64,000 bases of DNA from Rhizobium sp. BG4 (GCF_016864575.1 NZ_CP044125.1:1762501-1826500), one strand, 5' to 3'. Shown: positions 37,801 through 47,785, numbered from the stretch's first letter. Translations and numbers: made by a program. Notes: generated from the sequence alone by a model not told the origin.

Positions 37801-38357
37801 CTTCGCCGCTTTTCAGCGAGCCGCCGCGATCCGACCGGTCGCTGGAGAAAGGCCGCCTGATCCACCGCATGCTGCAGATGCTCCCCGATATTCCGGCAGC
37901 GGAACGCGCCTCTGCGGCCGAACGCTATGTCATCAGGACAGCTCGGCACTGGCCTCAAGGCGAACGGGACCGGCTCGTCGATTCGGTTCTGAAACTATTG
38001 ACGGAGCAGAGCCTGCAGCCGGTCTTTTCGGCGCATGCGCAGCCGGAAGTCTCGATCATGGGAACGCTGACGCTTGAGGACAAGCAGTATGCGGTTTCCG
38101 GGCGGATCGACAGATTGGCCGTGCTCGACGACCGCATTGTTATTCTGGATTACAAGACGAACCGGGTGCCGCCACAGACGGAAGAGGCCGTTCCCTATGC
38201 GCACAAGGCGCAGCTTGCGATCTATCGCGAGATCCTGGCGCCACTTTATCCCGGCAAGCCGGTCGAATGCGTGCTGGTCTATACCGAGAACGCAGCCGTT
38301 CACCGGCTGAGCGAGCGCACCCTAGAATTGGCGCTTGCGGGACTCAAGACAAAGTGA
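34809..38357 (+). CDS. addA: Double-strand break repair helicase-nuclease AddA
   Basis: UvrD-like helicase with a C-terminal RecB-family nuclease. The 1182-residue form starts at ATG 34809 inside the end of addB. Helicase motifs are clear: [21 protein letters not shown] (motif I), [13 protein letters not shown] (II), [15 protein letters not shown] (III), [18 protein letters not shown] (V) and [15 protein letters not shown] (VI). The nuclease motif ILDYKTNR lies near the C-terminus. Together with AddB it forms the rhizobial end-resection complex. Confidence 0.96.
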   Translation: MNDVTALPESDDPGTWISWTTIQQAIASDPQRSAWVSANAGSGKTHVLTQRVIRLLLAGARPSAILCLTYTKAAASEMSNRVFARLADWAVLPDDELSKRIGQIEGEMPDRVKLAEARRLFAKALETPGGLKIQTIHAFCEALLHQFPLEANVAGHFSVLDDRAAATLLADARRSLLTATAPEEDAALAEAFAYVLNLGDESGLEALLAEIVANRNAIRRFTAVAQAQGGIAMALRKSLKLSPTETETDIASQYWPLPELSGLTLDLYMSLAAQKGGAKAQEVAYGLRQASNERNAAKRAELLEKIFLTVKGEPKSDSQFTVKAMLADAPELTAAIAAARDHVVACRDRLKIMRMFTATHAALILAERLNRDYEDLKKQRSHLDFEDLITRTADLLTKSGVGPWIHYKLDQGIDHILVDEAQDTSPIQWSVIQSLAEDFFSGESARPVVRTLFAVGDEKQSIYSFQGARPERFSEESKRTQRKVQASGQQFTPVRLPLSFRSTSDVLAAVDHVFLPPENARGLSAEGEPVIHRSSRIGHPGAVDLWEMVAPEAVIKDEDWTAPFDATPESAPPAILARRMAHTIEKLVGRETIVEKGKERLIEAGDILVLVRKRDSFVNALTRALKRRNNIPVAGADRLRLTSHIAVQDLLALGRFLLLPQDDLSLAAVLKSPLFDLSEDQVFALAALRGEHQSVWSHLQSFGADGHEAYAGVETRLKLFLDQSRALSVHDFYARVLGLHGGRRQFLARLGTEVSDILDEFLTFALDHESSGLPGLQSFISTLELEAPEVKREQDKGRNEVRIMTVHASKGLEAPIVFLVDSGGKAFTHTHMPKLRLLETSNSEPMPVWVPVSDLANSRTQADAARIQTLAEEEYRRLLYVAMTRAADRLVVCGYRGVRANAETWHAMISAAMSDSHPHVTAVEFDGPDGSWPGVTWRVPQVERSFERAEPREDLQDKHELPAAMLRPLPPQRQLPRPLSPSGAGTIIDEEADDLLVASPLFSEPPRSDRSLEKGRLIHRMLQMLPDIPAAERASAAERYVIRTARHWPQGERDRLVDSVLKLLTEQSLQPVFSAHAQPEVSIMGTLTLEDKQYAVSGRIDRLAVLDDRIVILDYKTNRVPPQTEEAVPYAHKAQLAIYREILAPLYPGKPVECVLVYTENAAVHRLSERTLELALAGLKTK

Positions 38358-38433
38358 AATACCGGTCATTGAAATTATGACACCGCACCATCACATGTGG
38401 GTCAACAGCAAATTCCCCGCAAAGGAGCAGCCT

Positions 38434-38754
38434 ATGGCTACCGTGAAAGTCGATATCAATAACTTCCAGTCGGAAGTTCTGGAATCCGCAGAGCCCGTCG
38501 TTGTCGATTTCTGGGCTGAGTGGTGCGGCCCGTGCAAGATGATCGCCCCGAGCCTCGAGGAAATCTCGACCGAGCTCGCCGGCAAGGTGAAGGTCGCCAA
38601 GCTCAACATCGACGAAAACCCGGAACTGGCTGCCCAGTTCGGCGTTCGCTCGATCCCGACGCTCGCAATCTTCAAGGCTGGCGAAGTCGCTGACATCAAG
38701 GTCGGCGCCGCTCCGAAGACGGCTCTGTCGAACTGGATTTCCAGCGCCGCTTAA
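38434..38754 (+). CDS. trxA: Thioredoxin TrxA
   Basis: A 106-residue thioredoxin with active site [10 protein letters not shown], cis-Pro in SIPTLAIFK and normal length. ATG 38434 follows AAAGGAG at good spacing; the longer frame that starts inside addA is not needed. It supplies reducing power to ribonucleotide reductase, methionine sulfoxide reductase and others. A terminator follows, shared with folC. Confidence 0.97.
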   Translation: MATVKVDINNFQSEVLESAEPVVVDFWAEWCGPCKMIAPSLEEISTELAGKVKVAKLNIDENPELAAQFGVRSIPTLAIFKAGEVADIKVGAAPKTALSNWISSAA

Positions 38755-38772
38755 TGCGCGTTGATATCTCAA

Positions 38773-38803
38773 AGAAAAAGCCCGGTTTCGACCGGGCTTT
38801 TTT
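38773..38803. terminator. Bidirectional terminator between trxA and folC
   Basis: AAGCCCGGT pairs with ACCGGGCTT around a TTCG tetraloop; an A-run on the left and a T-run on the right make it usable from both directions. It abuts the folC stop. Confidence 0.9.
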
Positions 38804-40154
38804 CATTTCGGCGGTGTGCCGTTGTCCGAGAGCACGTCGCCTACGAGGTAGAGCGACCCGCCGACCAGAATGCGCGGCGGCGGCTTTGCCGGATCGAGGA
38901 TTTCCTTGATCGCATCCAGCGCTTCGCCGACCGTCGACATCGGCTCGGCAACCAGCCCCGCATCGTAGGCCGCGTTAGCGAGAATGACCGGGTCGATCAT
39001 CGCATCGCTACCGCGGATCGGGACGCAGAAGACCTTTTCGGCCAAACCCGCGAATGCCTTGAAATAACCGACCGGATCCTTGGTGTTGATCATGCCGGTG
39101 ATCAGATAAAGCGGCCGCGGCTGCTTTTCCTCGAAATTCGCCATGGCCTCGGCAATCACTTCGCCGGCGCCGGGATTGTGTCCGCCATCGACCCAGATTT
39201 CGGCGCCGGCGGGCGCATTCGCCATCAGGCGGCCATCGGTGAGCCGCTGCAGACGACCGGCCCACTCGACGCTTCCCAGTGCCTTTTCCATCATCGCTTC
39301 CGTGACGACGAAGCCCGCGGCCTTGACGGCGCGGATGGCAGCGGCGGCATTGGCATATTGATGGCGGCCGGGAAGCCTCGGCAGCGGCAGATCGGCAAGG
39401 CCGAACTCATCCTGATAGACCAGGCGGCCATATTCTTCATGAGCCATGAAGTCCTGGCCGTAGACGGCGGTCGGGCAATGCAGTCGCTCGGCAGTCGACA
39501 TCAGCACTTCGAGGGCGGCATCATAGGGCTGCTGGCCGATCACGACGGGATGCTTCGGCTTCATGATGCCTGCCTTTTCGGCGGCGATCAGCTCGACGCG
39601 ATCGCCGAGATAAGGCTGGTGATCGAGCGAGATCGGCATGATGACCGAGACAGCCGGATCGGAGATGACATTTGTCGCATCGAAACGGCCGCCAAGGCCG
39701 ACTTCGATCACGGCGGCATCGGCCGGATGCTCTGAAAAGAGCAGGAAGGTGACGGCGGTCAGGATTTCGAAGACGGTGATCTTCTGGCCGGCATTGGCTT
39801 CGGCGACGCGGCGCACGGCATCGGCAAAGACGGCGTCTTCGACGAGCTCGCCGCGGCCGCCCTTGACGCCCATGCGGTAGCGCTCGTGCCAGTTGACCAG
39901 ATGCGGAGAGGTGTGGACGTGGACGCTATAGCCGCCCGCTTCAAGCAGGGCACGGCAGAAGGCCGTCACCGATCCCTTGCCGTTGGTTCCGGCAACGTGG
40001 ATAACCCGCGGAGCTTGTCCTGCGGGTTTCCGAGAATTTCGAGCAGGCGGGTGATCCGCTCCAGCGAAAGATCGAAGCCCTTGGGGTGTAATTCCAAGAG
40101 CTTGTCGATTTCCTGTGCTGCCTCGCTCACGACGGTCTGACCCCTAGGTATCAT
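38803..40154 (-). CDS. folC: Bifunctional folylpolyglutamate/dihydrofolate synthase FolC, apparent frameshift
   Basis: Adds glutamate to folates; often essential. The N-terminal part (MIPRGQTVVSEAAQEIDKLL to EILGNPQDKL, from ATG 40154 with GGAGGG upstream) is in one frame, and the rest (VIHVAGTNGKGSVTAFCRALLEAGGYSVHVHTSPHLV onwards) is in another. The break lies at about 40004-40012, where CTCCGCGGG on the coding strand would read L-P-R-V if one C were restored (CTCCCGCGGG). The P-loop GTNGKGS is just after the break. The rejoined protein would be about 450 residues, the normal length. Because folC is usually indispensable, a sequencing error is more likely than a true pseudogene. Downstream of accD in the same transcript. 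Confidence 0.88.
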
Positions 40155-40186
40155 TCGGCCCTCCGCTGAGGCAGGTTCTGGATCGA

Positions 40187-41089
40187 TCAGGCGCTCGCTG
40201 CCAGGGCGACCGCGCTGCCATTCGTTGCAACGGTGTTTGCCGGCTTCTTCGTCAGGATCTTCAGGACGCGCGCCAGCGTATCCGGGATATCGTGGCGCTT
40301 CACGACCATGTCGACCATGCCGTGTTCCAGCAGGTATTCCGAGGTCTGGAAGCCTTCCGGCAGCTTTTCGCGGATCGTCTGTTCGATGACGCGCTTGCCG
40401 GCGAAGCAGATTTCGGCGCCCGGTTCTGCCAGATGCAGATCGCCGAGCATGGCGTAGGACGCCGTGACACCGCCCGTGGTCGGGTTGGTGAGAACGACGA
40501 TATAGGGCTGGCCTGCTTCCTTCAGCATGTCGACGGCAACGGTCGTGCGCGGCAGCTGCATCAGCGAGAGAATGCCTTCCTGCATGCGGGCGCCGCCCGA
40601 AGCCGGGAACATGACGAGCGGGCACTTTTCGGAAATGGCGCGCTCGAATGCCTTGACGATCGCCTCACCGGCAGCAATGCCGAGCGAGCCGCCCATGAAA
40701 TTGAACTCGTGGACGACGGCAACGAGCTTCAGACCGCGAACCTTGCCGACGCCGGCGACGATAGTGTCTTCCTGTTCGGTCTTCAGGCGGCTGTCGCGCA
40801 GACGGTCGGTGTATTTCTTGGAATCGCGGAACTTCAGCGGGTCCTGAGCTACCTTCGGCTGGACCAGCGCTTCATATTCAGCATTGTCGAACAGGTCGGC
40901 CAAGCGTGCCTTTGCCGGCATCTTCATGTGATAGCCGGAAGCAGGGATGACCCACTTGTTGTCTTCCAGATCCTTGTGGAAGACCATCTCGCCCGTTTCC
41001 GGGCACTTGATCCAGAGATTTTCCGGAACTTCACGGCGGCCCAGCATGGAATTGATCCGCGGGCGGACGTAATTGGTGATCCAGTTCAA
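40187..41089 (-). CDS. accD: Acetyl-CoA carboxylase carboxyltransferase subunit beta AccD
   Basis: Beta subunit of the carboxyltransferase that makes malonyl-CoA for fatty-acid synthesis. The 300-residue protein begins [26 protein letters not shown] from a TTG at 41089 with AGGAG upstream. The crotonase-like core has [39 protein letters not shown] and [16 protein letters not shown]. Only one Cys (IKCPETGEM) remains where E. coli AccD has a four-Cys zinc ribbon. It sits between trpA and folC, as in other rhizobia. Confidence 0.96.
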   Translation of the reverse strand: MNWITNYVRPRINSMLGRREVPENLWIKCPETGEMVFHKDLEDNKWVIPASGYHMKMPAKARLADLFDNAEYEALVQPKVAQDPLKFRDSKKYTDRLRDSRLKTEQEDTIVAGVGKVRGLKLVAVVHEFNFMGGSLGIAAGEAIVKAFERAISEKCPLVMFPASGGARMQEGILSLMQLPRTTVAVDMLKEAGQPYIVVLTNPTTGGVTASYAMLGDLHLAEPGAEICFAGKRVIEQTIREKLPEGFQTSEYLLEHGMVDMVVKRHDIPDTLARVLKILTKKPANTVATNGSAVALAASA

Positions 41090-41128
41090 ATCAAAAACTC
41101 CTGATTGACTACAGCCAATGTGGGGACA

Positions 41129-41968
41129 CTATTCGGCAGCAACAAGGCGCGCCGAACGCGTTCCGGATGAAAGACCGCGGACGAGCGTGGCAACGGCCTG
41201 AACCGTATCAGCTGTCGCTTTTCCGTCCTTGGTCAAGCTTGTGGCCACCTGATTGACGATGGCGGTGCCGACGACGACGCCATCAGCCGAGCCGCCGATG
41301 ACTTTTGCATGATCGGCCGTCTTGACGCCGAAGCCGACGCAGACAGGCAGATCGGTGTGCTGCTTGATGCGCTTGACGGCGCCCGAGACCAGCGACGGAT
41401 CGGGCAGAGCCGAGCCGGTGATGCCGTTCATCGAGACATAGTAGACGAAGCCCGAAGTGTTCTTCAGAACGGCCGGCAGGCGCTTCTCGTCCGTCGTCGG
41501 CGTTGCCAGACGGATGAAGTTGATGCCCTTGCGGATCGCGGGTATGCAGAGCTCGTCGTCCATTTCGGGCGGCAGGTCGACGACGATCAGGCCGTCGATG
41601 CCGGCAGCGAGAGCATCATCGAGAAACTTTTCGACGCCGTAGATATAGATCGGGTTGTAGTAACCCATCATGACGATCGGCGTTGCATCATCGGACTTGC
41701 GGAAATCGGCAGCGAGCTGCAGCGTCTTCTTGAGCGTCTGACCACCCTTCAGCGCGCGCTGGCCTGCAAGCTGGATCGCCGGGCCATCGGCCATCGGATC
41801 CGAGAAGGGCATGCCGAGCTCGATGATATCCGAACCGGCTTCCGGCAGCGCCTTCATGATGCCGAGGGAGGTTTCGTAATCCGGATCGCCGCCCATGAAA
41901 TAGGTGACGAGCGCCGGGCGGCCCTCGGCCTTCAGATCGGCAAAACGTTTGTCCATACGAGCAGTCAT
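41129..41968 (-). CDS. trpA: Tryptophan synthase alpha subunit TrpA
   Basis: Cleaves indole-3-glycerol phosphate to indole, passed to TrpB. The 279-residue TIM barrel has the catalytic Glu in [20 protein letters not shown], the Asp in [11 protein letters not shown] and the phosphate loop [14 protein letters not shown]. The gene is three bases from trpB. ATG 41968 or the in-frame ATG 41956 could be the start. Confidence 0.97.
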   Translation of the reverse strand: MTARMDKRFADLKAEGRPALVTYFMGGDPDYETSLGIMKALPEAGSDIIELGMPFSDPMADGPAIQLAGQRALKGGQTLKKTLQLAADFRKSDDATPIVMMGYYNPIYIYGVEKFLDDALAAGIDGLIVVDLPPEMDDELCIPAIRKGINFIRLATPTTDEKRLPAVLKNTSGFVYYVSMNGITGSALPDPSLVSGAVKRIKQHTDLPVCVGFGVKTADHAKVIGGSADGVVVGTAIVNQVATSLTKDGKATADTVQAVATLVRGLSSGTRSARLVAAE

Positions 41969-41971
41969 GAC

Positions 41972-43192
41972 TTAAGCACCCATTCCGAGAATCTTGCCGA
42001 CAGTGAAGATGTCCTTGTCGCCGCGGCCGGAGAGGTTCATAAGGATGATCTCGTCCTTGCCCATCTTCGGCGCGCGCTTGATGACTTCAGCCAGCGCATG
42101 CGACGGCTCGAGGGCCGGAATGATGCCTTCGAGGCGCGTCAGCGTCTGGAAGGCTTCGAGCGCTTCGTGGTCCATGATCGGCACGTATTCGACGCGGCCG
42201 ATATCGTTCAGGTAGGAATGCTCCGGGCCGATGCCGGGATAGTCGAGGCCGGCCGAAATCGAATGGCCTTCCTTGATCTGGCCATCGCCGTCCTGCAGCA
42301 GATAGGTGCGGTTTCCATGCAGAACACCGGGCGAACCGGCGGTGATCGAAGCGCAATGCTCGTCGCCCTGCAAGCCCTTACCGCCGGCTTCGACGCCAAC
42401 GATCTTGACGCCTTCGTCATCAAGGAACGGATGGAAGATGCCGATGGCATTCGAACCGCCACCGACGGCAGCAACGACGAGATCCGGCAGACGCCCTTCG
42501 GCCTCCAGCATCTGCTGCTTGGCTTCGGTGCCGATGACAGCCTGAAAATCGCGAACCATCTCCGGATAGGGATGCGGGCCGGCAGCGGTGCCGATCAGGT
42601 AGTAGGTGTCTTCGACATTGGTGACCCAGTCACGCAGCGCCTCGTTCATGGCGTCCTTCAGCGTGCCGTGGCCAGCCGTCACCGGCTTCACTTCGGCGCC
42701 GAGGAGCTTCATGCGGAACACGTTCGGCGCCTGGCGCTCGACGTCGGTGGCACCCATGTAAACGACGCAGGGAAGGCCGAAGCGCGCGGCAACCGTTGCC
42801 GAGGCAACGCCGTGCTGACCGGCGCCGGTTTCGGCGATGATGCGGGTCTTGCCCATGCGCTTGGCCAGCAGAATCTGGCCGATGCAGTTGTTGATCTTGT
42901 GCGAGCCGGTATGGTTCAGCTCTTCGCGCTTGAAGTAGATCTTCGCGCCGCCGAGTTCAGCCGTCAGGCGTTCGGCGAAATAGAGCGGGCTCGGGCGGCC
43001 GATATAGTGCGTGCCGAGATGCTTCAGTTCCGCCTGAAATTCCGGATCGTTCTTCGCCTTGTCCCACTCAGCCTGCAGGTCGAGGATCAGGGGCATCAGC
43101 GTCTCGGCGACGAAACGGCCGCCATAGATGCCGAAACGGCCGTCTTCATCGGGGCCGAAACGGAAAGAATTCGGTTTAGGCGTATCGTTCAC
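41972..43192 (-). CDS. trpB: Tryptophan synthase beta subunit TrpB
   Basis: PLP enzyme that joins indole to serine. The 406-residue protein has the PLP lysine in [31 protein letters not shown], and the glycine-rich phosphate loop [10 protein letters not shown] chose GTG 43192 ([10 protein letters not shown]) because AGGGAG is six bases upstream; TTG 43198 touches that site. The start overlaps the last bases of trpF only if the upstream TTG is used. Confidence 0.96.
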   Translation of the reverse strand: MNDTPKPNSFRFGPDEDGRFGIYGGRFVAETLMPLILDLQAEWDKAKNDPEFQAELKHLGTHYIGRPSPLYFAERLTAELGGAKIYFKREELNHTGSHKINNCIGQILLAKRMGKTRIIAETGAGQHGVASATVAARFGLPCVVYMGATDVERQAPNVFRMKLLGAEVKPVTAGHGTLKDAMNEALRDWVTNVEDTYYLIGTAAGPHPYPEMVRDFQAVIGTEAKQQMLEAEGRLPDLVVAAVGGGSNAIGIFHPFLDDEGVKIVGVEAGGKGLQGDEHCASITAGSPGVLHGNRTYLLQDGDGQIKEGHSISAGLDYPGIGPEHSYLNDIGRVEYVPIMDHEALEAFQTLTRLEGIIPALEPSHALAEVIKRAPKMGKDEIILMNLSGRGDKDIFTVGKILGMGA

Positions 43193-43194
43193 TC

Positions 43195-43863
43195 TCAACT
43201 CCCTGAAACGGTTTCGGGCTCACACGCCTTCTCGACCGCATCGAAAAATCTGTCGATCATCGCGACGTCCTTGGTACCCGGGGCACTCTCGACACCGGAG
43301 GAAACGTCAATACCCGGCGCCTTGGTTATCGCCATGGCTTCGGCAATGTTATCCTTGTTCAGCCCTCCGGAAAGCATGTAATCCACGCTGTCGTCAAGCC
43401 AGCTGAGCAGGCTCCAGTCGAAGGAAACGCCGTTACCGCCGGGCAATTCAGAACCCTTCGGGGGCTTGGCATCGAACAGGAACCGGTCGGCAATGCCGAT
43501 ATAGGCCTCGACGCGCTGCAGATCCTCGGAGGTGCGGACCGAGAAGGCCTTCATGACCGGAAGACCGTAAACGGCCTTTATGGTCAAAACGCGTTCCGGG
43601 CTTTCATCGCCGTGCAACTGGATCATATCCGGGCGCAAAAGCGAAACGATTTCATCGAGATCGTCATTCGTTGGGTTAACGGTGACGGCAACGATCTTGG
43701 CCTTGCCACGGGCTGCCTCGGCAAGCCTTCCGGCGACGTCCGGCTCGATGTAGCGAGGGCTCTTTTCGAAGAAGATGAAGCCGATATGGGTCGCGCCGCG
43801 CGCCAACGCGCGGTCAATCGCCTCGGCAGTCTTGAGGCCGCAGATTTTGATGTCCGGTTTCAT
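43195..43863 (-). CDS. trpF: Phosphoribosylanthranilate isomerase TrpF
   Basis: Third step of tryptophan synthesis. The 222-residue TIM barrel starts [17 protein letters not shown], with the catalytic Cys in KICGL and the Asp in [18 protein letters not shown]. First gene of trpF-trpB-trpA-accD-folC, a single leftward transcript that joins tryptophan, fatty-acid and folate genes. No strong ribosome binding site precedes ATG 43863. Confidence 0.96.
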   Translation of the reverse strand: MKPDIKICGLKTAEAIDRALARGATHIGFIFFEKSPRYIEPDVAGRLAEAARGKAKIVAVTVNPTNDDLDEIVSLLRPDMIQLHGDESPERVLTIKAVYGLPVMKAFSVRTSEDLQRVEAYIGIADRFLFDAKPPKGSELPGGNGVSFDWSLLSWLDDSVDYMLSGGLNKDNIAEAMAITKAPGIDVSSGVESAPGTKDVAMIDRFFDAVEKACEPETVSGS

Positions 43864-43938
43864 GGCAGCGGAGTGACACGAAAAGGCTGCTGAGTCGAGC
43901 CAATTTGCGACGAAGGCTTAATTTCCCGCGGTTTCCGC

Positions 43939-44703
43939 TCAGTCGAAATCGATGGCGTGAAGCAGGCTGCCGTGGCGCTTCAGCCAGCCCTTGGCCTCGT
44001 CCATATCCGGACAGAGCTTTTCGCACAGCGCCCAGAAGCGCGGCCCGTGGTTCATCTCCTTGAGATGTGCTACTTCATGGGCGGCGAGATAGTCGATGAC
44101 AGATGGCGGCGCCATGACGATGCGCCAGGAAAAGCTCAGGTTGCCTTCAAAAGAGCAGGATCCCCAGCGGCTGCGGGTATCCTTCATCGAGATGGACTTG
44201 ATCGGCGCCTTGATCGAGCGGGCGTGGAAATGCGCCAGTCTTTCGAGATCGGCGCGGGCTTCCTTTTTCAGGAAGGTGGCGATCCGTCGGCCGAGATGCT
44301 CCGGCATGCCGCTGACCTTGAGGACATGGTAGCCATCGATGATCGCGGTTTCCGTTAGGCCGCGCAGGCTGCCTGTATGCTGGATCCGGTGGCGAATGCC
44401 GCGGAGAAGAATCTCGCCGCCGTCGCGAAGGCCGGCCTCCGGGGAAAACTTTGCGAGTTTGGTGAGAAGCCAGCCCTGATGCCGGTCCAGGAAAGCGTTG
44501 ACTTCGCGCTGCGCCAGGCCGCGGGGAACGGTCATCTTCAGCGCCCGGCCGCCGGGCTCGATGCGCAGCGTGATGCGCGTGGCGCGATCATGCTGCTTGA
44601 TCGTCAGCGGCATCAGCCGGCCCGCCACGTCAAGCGTCCGCGTTTCAGGCGGCGCAGGCTTTCGGGCGGCAGGCCGCCGCGGCTTTGAAAGAAGCGGAAA
44701 CAT
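43939..44703 (-). CDS. Zinc metallopeptidase of the YgjP/M48 (DUF45) type
   Basis: A 254-residue protein with an HEVAH zinc motif at 209-213 and a further His219 (KEMNHGPRFWALCEKLCPD), as in the SprT-like YgjP/DUF45 group. Upstream blocks KDTRSRWGSCSFEGNLSFSWRIVMAP and IDYLAAHEVAHL are diagnostic. Physiological substrate unknown; likely cytoplasmic as no signal peptide is seen. The gene lies 75 bases upstream of trpF on the same strand and downstream of the DUF2852 terminator. Confidence 0.88.
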   Translation of the reverse strand: MFPLLSKPRRPAARKPAPPETRTLDVAGRLMPLTIKQHDRATRITLRIEPGGRALKMTVPRGLAQREVNAFLDRHQGWLLTKLAKFSPEAGLRDGGEILLRGIRHRIQHTGSLRGLTETAIIDGYHVLKVSGMPEHLGRRIATFLKKEARADLERLAHFHARSIKAPIKSISMKDTRSRWGSCSFEGNLSFSWRIVMAPPSVIDYLAAHEVAHLKEMNHGPRFWALCEKLCPDMDEAKGWLKRHGSLLHAIDFD

Positions 44704-44738
44704 AGGGCTTTTCTATACGATTCGCGGCAAATCCGGGC

Positions 44739-44768
44739 AAAGAAAAACCGGCATCGGGGATGCCGGTT
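44739..44768 (-). terminator. Intrinsic terminator of the DUF2852 gene
   Basis: On the minus strand AACCGGCATC pairs with GATGCCGGTT around a short loop and is followed by TTTCTTT. Located 24 bases past the DUF2852 stop. Confidence 0.8.
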
Positions 44769-44791
44769 CGATCCTCATTTCCGGGCACCGG

Positions 44792-45226
44792 TTACGGCGT
44801 CTGGAACTCGGCGACCGGGCCGTTGTCGTCGCGCTTGGCGTTCTTGCGATCGCGCATGAAGCGGTCGAACTCTTCCTGGTCCTTGGCGCGGCGAAGTTCG
44901 CGCATGTAGTTGTCGAACTCCTCGCGCATTTCGTCGAGCTTGCGGCGCTCTTCCTCGATGCGGTCGAGCTCAGCCTTCCGCCAATCGTCAAAAGCGACGT
45001 TGCCGGTGGTGAAATGCGGGCGGTAACGGTCACGCGAGCGGCGGCAGCCTGCAAAGAAGCTATCTGCCGTGCTGTTGGCATCGCGCTTGAAGCCGCGAAG
45101 GCGTTCGCCGAAGATGATATAGGCAAGCATGGCCAGGCCCAGGGGCCAGAAGACCACGAAGCCGAGCACCATCAAGGCAATGGTAGCCGGAGTCCAATCC
45201 GGGCGGAGCAATGCTGACTGGTTCAT
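44792..45226 (-). CDS. DUF2852 domain-containing membrane protein
   Basis: Hypothetical protein of 144 residues that I recognise as the DUF2852 family. One membrane helix (ATIALMVLGFVVFWPLGLAMLAYIIFG, about 13-39) is followed by a long charged region, residues 75-130, with heptad-like Glu/Arg/Lys spacing (LDRIEEERRKLDEMREEFDNYMRELRRAKD) that should form a coiled coil. ATG 45226 follows AGGA; an upstream extension of 32 residues is unlikely. Function unknown; a single gene with its own terminator. Confidence 0.78.
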   Translation of the reverse strand: MNQSALLRPDWTPATIALMVLGFVVFWPLGLAMLAYIIFGERLRGFKRDANSTADSFFAGCRRSRDRYRPHFTTGNVAFDDWRKAELDRIEEERRKLDEMREEFDNYMRELRRAKDQEEFDRFMRDRKNAKRDDNGPVAEFQTP

Positions 45227-45370
45227 CGTGCGGTATCCTCGCTTTCTGCATCCGGCAGAATACCGAATGCTGAAAATCGATGTGGTTACCGCTACCCGCG
45301 CCTTCAAGGCGATTTCCGGCAAAATCGGACAAGGCCTTGAGCAGGCTTGATTAATTCAGCATCCTCTAAC

Positions 45371-46642
45371 TCAGGCGGATTTGCCACCCTTGATGACGCG
45401 TTTGACCGAAGGCTTCGACGAGCGGGAGTGCTCGTTGACAAAGCTGACGATGCGGGGCGCGATCTCGCGGCGGAAGCGCGAACCGTTGAAGACACCGTAA
45501 TGGCCGACATCGGGCTGCAGGTAGTGCATGCGCATGTTGTCGGGGATGTTGGTGCAGATCGCCTGGGCGGCCTTGGTCTGGCCGACGCCGGAGATGTCGT
45601 CATTCTCGCCTTCGACAGTGAGTAGCGCGACATTGCGGATTGCCGAGGGATCGACGAGCTTGCCGCGATGGACAAGTTCGCCCTTCGGCAGCGCGTGCTT
45701 GATGAACACCTGATCGACGGTCTGCAGGTAGAATTCCGCCGTCAGGTCCATAACCGCCAGATATTCGTCGTAGAAATCGCGATGCTTCTCCGGCTCACCG
45801 TCGTTCTTCACGAGGTGCATGAAGAATTCCTTGTGCGCAATCACATGGCGGTCGAGGTTCATCGACATGAAGCCCGACAGCTGCAGGAAGCCCGGATAAA
45901 CGGGACGCATGAAGCCCGGCTGCGGCCAGGGAACATTCATGATGACGTTATCGGCAAACCATTCCAACGGCTTATCTTTTGCGAGCTTGTTGACGGCCGT
46001 CGGGTTGATACGGGTATCGATCGGACCACCCATCAGCGTCATCGACGCGGGCGACAGCGGATCGTTCGCCTCTTCCATCACCGCAGCGGCCGCGAGGACC
46101 GGCACGGAGGGCTGACAGACGGCGATGACATGCGTGTCCGGGCCGAGGAAATGCAGCATCTCGATGACGTAGTCGACGTAATCGTCGAAATCGAAAGTGC
46201 CCTCGGTCATCGGCACCATGCGGGCGTCGATCCAGTCGGTGATGTAGATATCGGCGCTCGGCAGCAACGCTTCGACCGTGCCGCGCAGCAGCGTTGCATA
46301 GTGGCCGGACATCGGTGCGACGATCAGGATGCGCGGATCGCGATGGGCGGCGGGAAGATTGCGGGAGAAATGCAGGAGATTGCAGAAGGCGCGGGACCAG
46401 ACGATCTCCTCGCGAACCTTGACCGTCTTGTCGCCGACCACGGTCTCATTCAGGCCAAATTCCGGCTTGCCGTAGCGGCGGGTGGTGCGCTCGAACATTT
46501 CGAGGCTGGCGGCGATCATCCGGCCGAAGGGGGTCTGGGACCAGGGATTGAGCGGATTGGCATAAGCAAGCCGCATCACATCGGCGGCGGCCCGGAAGGG
46601 CGCCATTGCGGCATGGTTCAGTTCATAGAGCTGGTAAAACAT
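45371..46642 (-). CDS. phaZ: Intracellular polyhydroxyalkanoate depolymerase PhaZ
   Basis: Mobilises stored poly-3-hydroxybutyrate inside the cell. The 423-residue protein starts MFYQLYELNHAAMAPFR, and the nucleophile is a cysteine (Cys176 in HVIAVCQPSVPVLAA), the pattern of the Ralstonia PhaZa1 type in place of a lipase-box Ser. The C-terminal His region DVGHYGVFNGSRFR completes the triad. ATG 46642 is preferred; a GTG 12 bases upstream overlaps the AAAGAAAGG ribosome binding site. A TGTTGC/GCAACA palindrome lies 106 bases upstream and could be a PhaR (AniA) operator. Confidence 0.93.
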   Translation of the reverse strand: MFYQLYELNHAAMAPFRAAADVMRLAYANPLNPWSQTPFGRMIAASLEMFERTTRRYGKPEFGLNETVVGDKTVKVREEIVWSRAFCNLLHFSRNLPAAHRDPRILIVAPMSGHYATLLRGTVEALLPSADIYITDWIDARMVPMTEGTFDFDDYVDYVIEMLHFLGPDTHVIAVCQPSVPVLAAAAVMEEANDPLSPASMTLMGGPIDTRINPTAVNKLAKDKPLEWFADNVIMNVPWPQPGFMRPVYPGFLQLSGFMSMNLDRHVIAHKEFFMHLVKNDGEPEKHRDFYDEYLAVMDLTAEFYLQTVDQVFIKHALPKGELVHRGKLVDPSAIRNVALLTVEGENDDISGVGQTKAAQAICTNIPDNMRMHYLQPDVGHYGVFNGSRFRREIAPRIVSFVNEHSRSSKPSVKRVIKGGKSA

Positions 46643-46747
46643 CGGATGCGCCACCTTTCTTTACCGGAAAAGACGGCGCCATTGGGGGCAGGCACACACT
46701 TCTTTCCATCGTCTCTGCTGGCACTTCAACGCAGATTAACAGGCTTT

Positions 46748-46762
46748 TGTTGCATAGCAACA
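46748..46762. promoter_or_regulatory. TGC-GCA palindrome upstream of phaZ, candidate PhaR/AniA operator
   Basis: Perfect inverted repeat TGTTGC-ATA-GCAACA in the gap between phaZ and the FAA-hydrolase gene terminator. PhaR/AniA regulators of PHB metabolism recognise TGC...GCA dyads. The link is inference from motif and position. Confidence 0.45.
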
Positions 46763-46778
46763 TAGGTATCCGCACTGC

Positions 46779-46812
46779 AAAAGAAAATGCCGGGGCATCA
46801 CATCCCCGGCAT
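46779..46812 (-). terminator. Intrinsic terminator of the FAA-hydrolase-family gene
   Basis: On the minus strand ATGCCGGGGAT pairs with ATGCCCCGGCAT-type arms (ATGCCGGGG with CCCCGGCAT, loop of about eight bases) and is followed by TTTCTTTT. It lies 34 bases beyond the stop codon at 46846. Confidence 0.8.
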
Positions 46813-46845
46813 CATGATGCTCTTCAATCGTTAAGAGACCGCTGT

Positions 46846-47688
46846 TCAGCGATCGGCGACGAATGTCTGCTTCTGGCTGCCGAGGCCCTCGATGCCGAGT
46901 TCGACGACATCGCCCGCTTTCAGATAGCACGGCGGCTTCTGGCCCATGCCGACACCAGGGGGCGTGCCGGTCGAGATCACGTCGCCCGGATGCAGCGACA
47001 TGAACTGGCTGAGATAGGAAACCAGGAAAGCCACGCCATAGACCATGGTCTCCGAGGAGCCGTCCTGCATCTTCTGGCCATTGACGGTCAGCCACATGCC
47101 GAGGTTCTGCGGGTCGGGGATTTCATCCTTGGTGACGAGCCAGGGGCCGATCGGGCCGAAGGTGTCGCAGGACTTGCCCTTGGTCCACTGGCCGGAGCGC
47201 TCGGTCTGGAAAGCTCGCTCGGAGACGTCGTCGCAGACGCAGTAACCCGCAACATAATCAAGGGCTTCGGTTTCCGACACGTATTTTGCCGTCTTGCCGA
47301 TGACAACAGCGAGCTCGACTTCCCAATCGGTCTTTTCAGAACCGCGTGGGATGATGACGTTGTCGTTCGGGCCGACGATCGCCGAGGTGGCTTTCATGAA
47401 GATGATCGGCTCCGGAGGAACCGTTGCGCCGGTTTCGGCAGCGTGGTCCGAATAGTTCAGGCCGATGCAGATGAACTTGCCGGTGCCGGCAACGCAGGCG
47501 CCGATGCGGCCCGGCGCGAGTTCGGGCAGGCTCTTGGGGTCGAGTGCCGCGATCTTCTTCAGGCCATCCGGCGAAATCGCAGCGCCGCCGATATCCGCAA
47601 CATGCGCCGAGAGGTCGCGGATCTTGCCATCGGCATCGAGAATTGCAGGCTTTTCGCTGCCGGCTTCGCCAACACGCATCAGTTTCAT
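46846..47688 (-). CDS. Fumarylacetoacetate hydrolase family protein
   Basis: A 280-residue FAH-fold enzyme. Metal-binding Glu residues and the core are visible in CIGLNYSDHAAETG, IIFMKATSAIVGPND, DWEVELAVVIGKTAKYV and GYCVCDDVSERAFQ; STGTPPGVGMG is the family loop near the C-terminus. Members include ureidoglycolate lyase, 2-hydroxyhepta-2,4-diene isomerase and acylpyruvate hydrolase, so the exact reaction is open. ATG 47688 follows GAGGAGG; the upstream frame extension is ignored. It is 97 bases from the next gene on the same strand. Confidence 0.88.
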   Translation of the reverse strand: MKLMRVGEAGSEKPAILDADGKIRDLSAHVADIGGAAISPDGLKKIAALDPKSLPELAPGRIGACVAGTGKFICIGLNYSDHAAETGATVPPEPIIFMKATSAIVGPNDNVIIPRGSEKTDWEVELAVVIGKTAKYVSETEALDYVAGYCVCDDVSERAFQTERSGQWTKGKSCDTFGPIGPWLVTKDEIPDPQNLGMWLTVNGQKMQDGSSETMVYGVAFLVSYLSQFMSLHPGDVISTGTPPGVGMGQKPPCYLKAGDVVELGIEGLGSQKQTFVADR

Positions 47689-47785
47689 GGGGGTGTCCTC
47701 CTCATCGAAAAGCAGTGGGAAGGCACCTATGACCCAGTTAACCCGCACTGTCATTACGGGTTTTCAGTGAAGCGGTACGGCGCGC

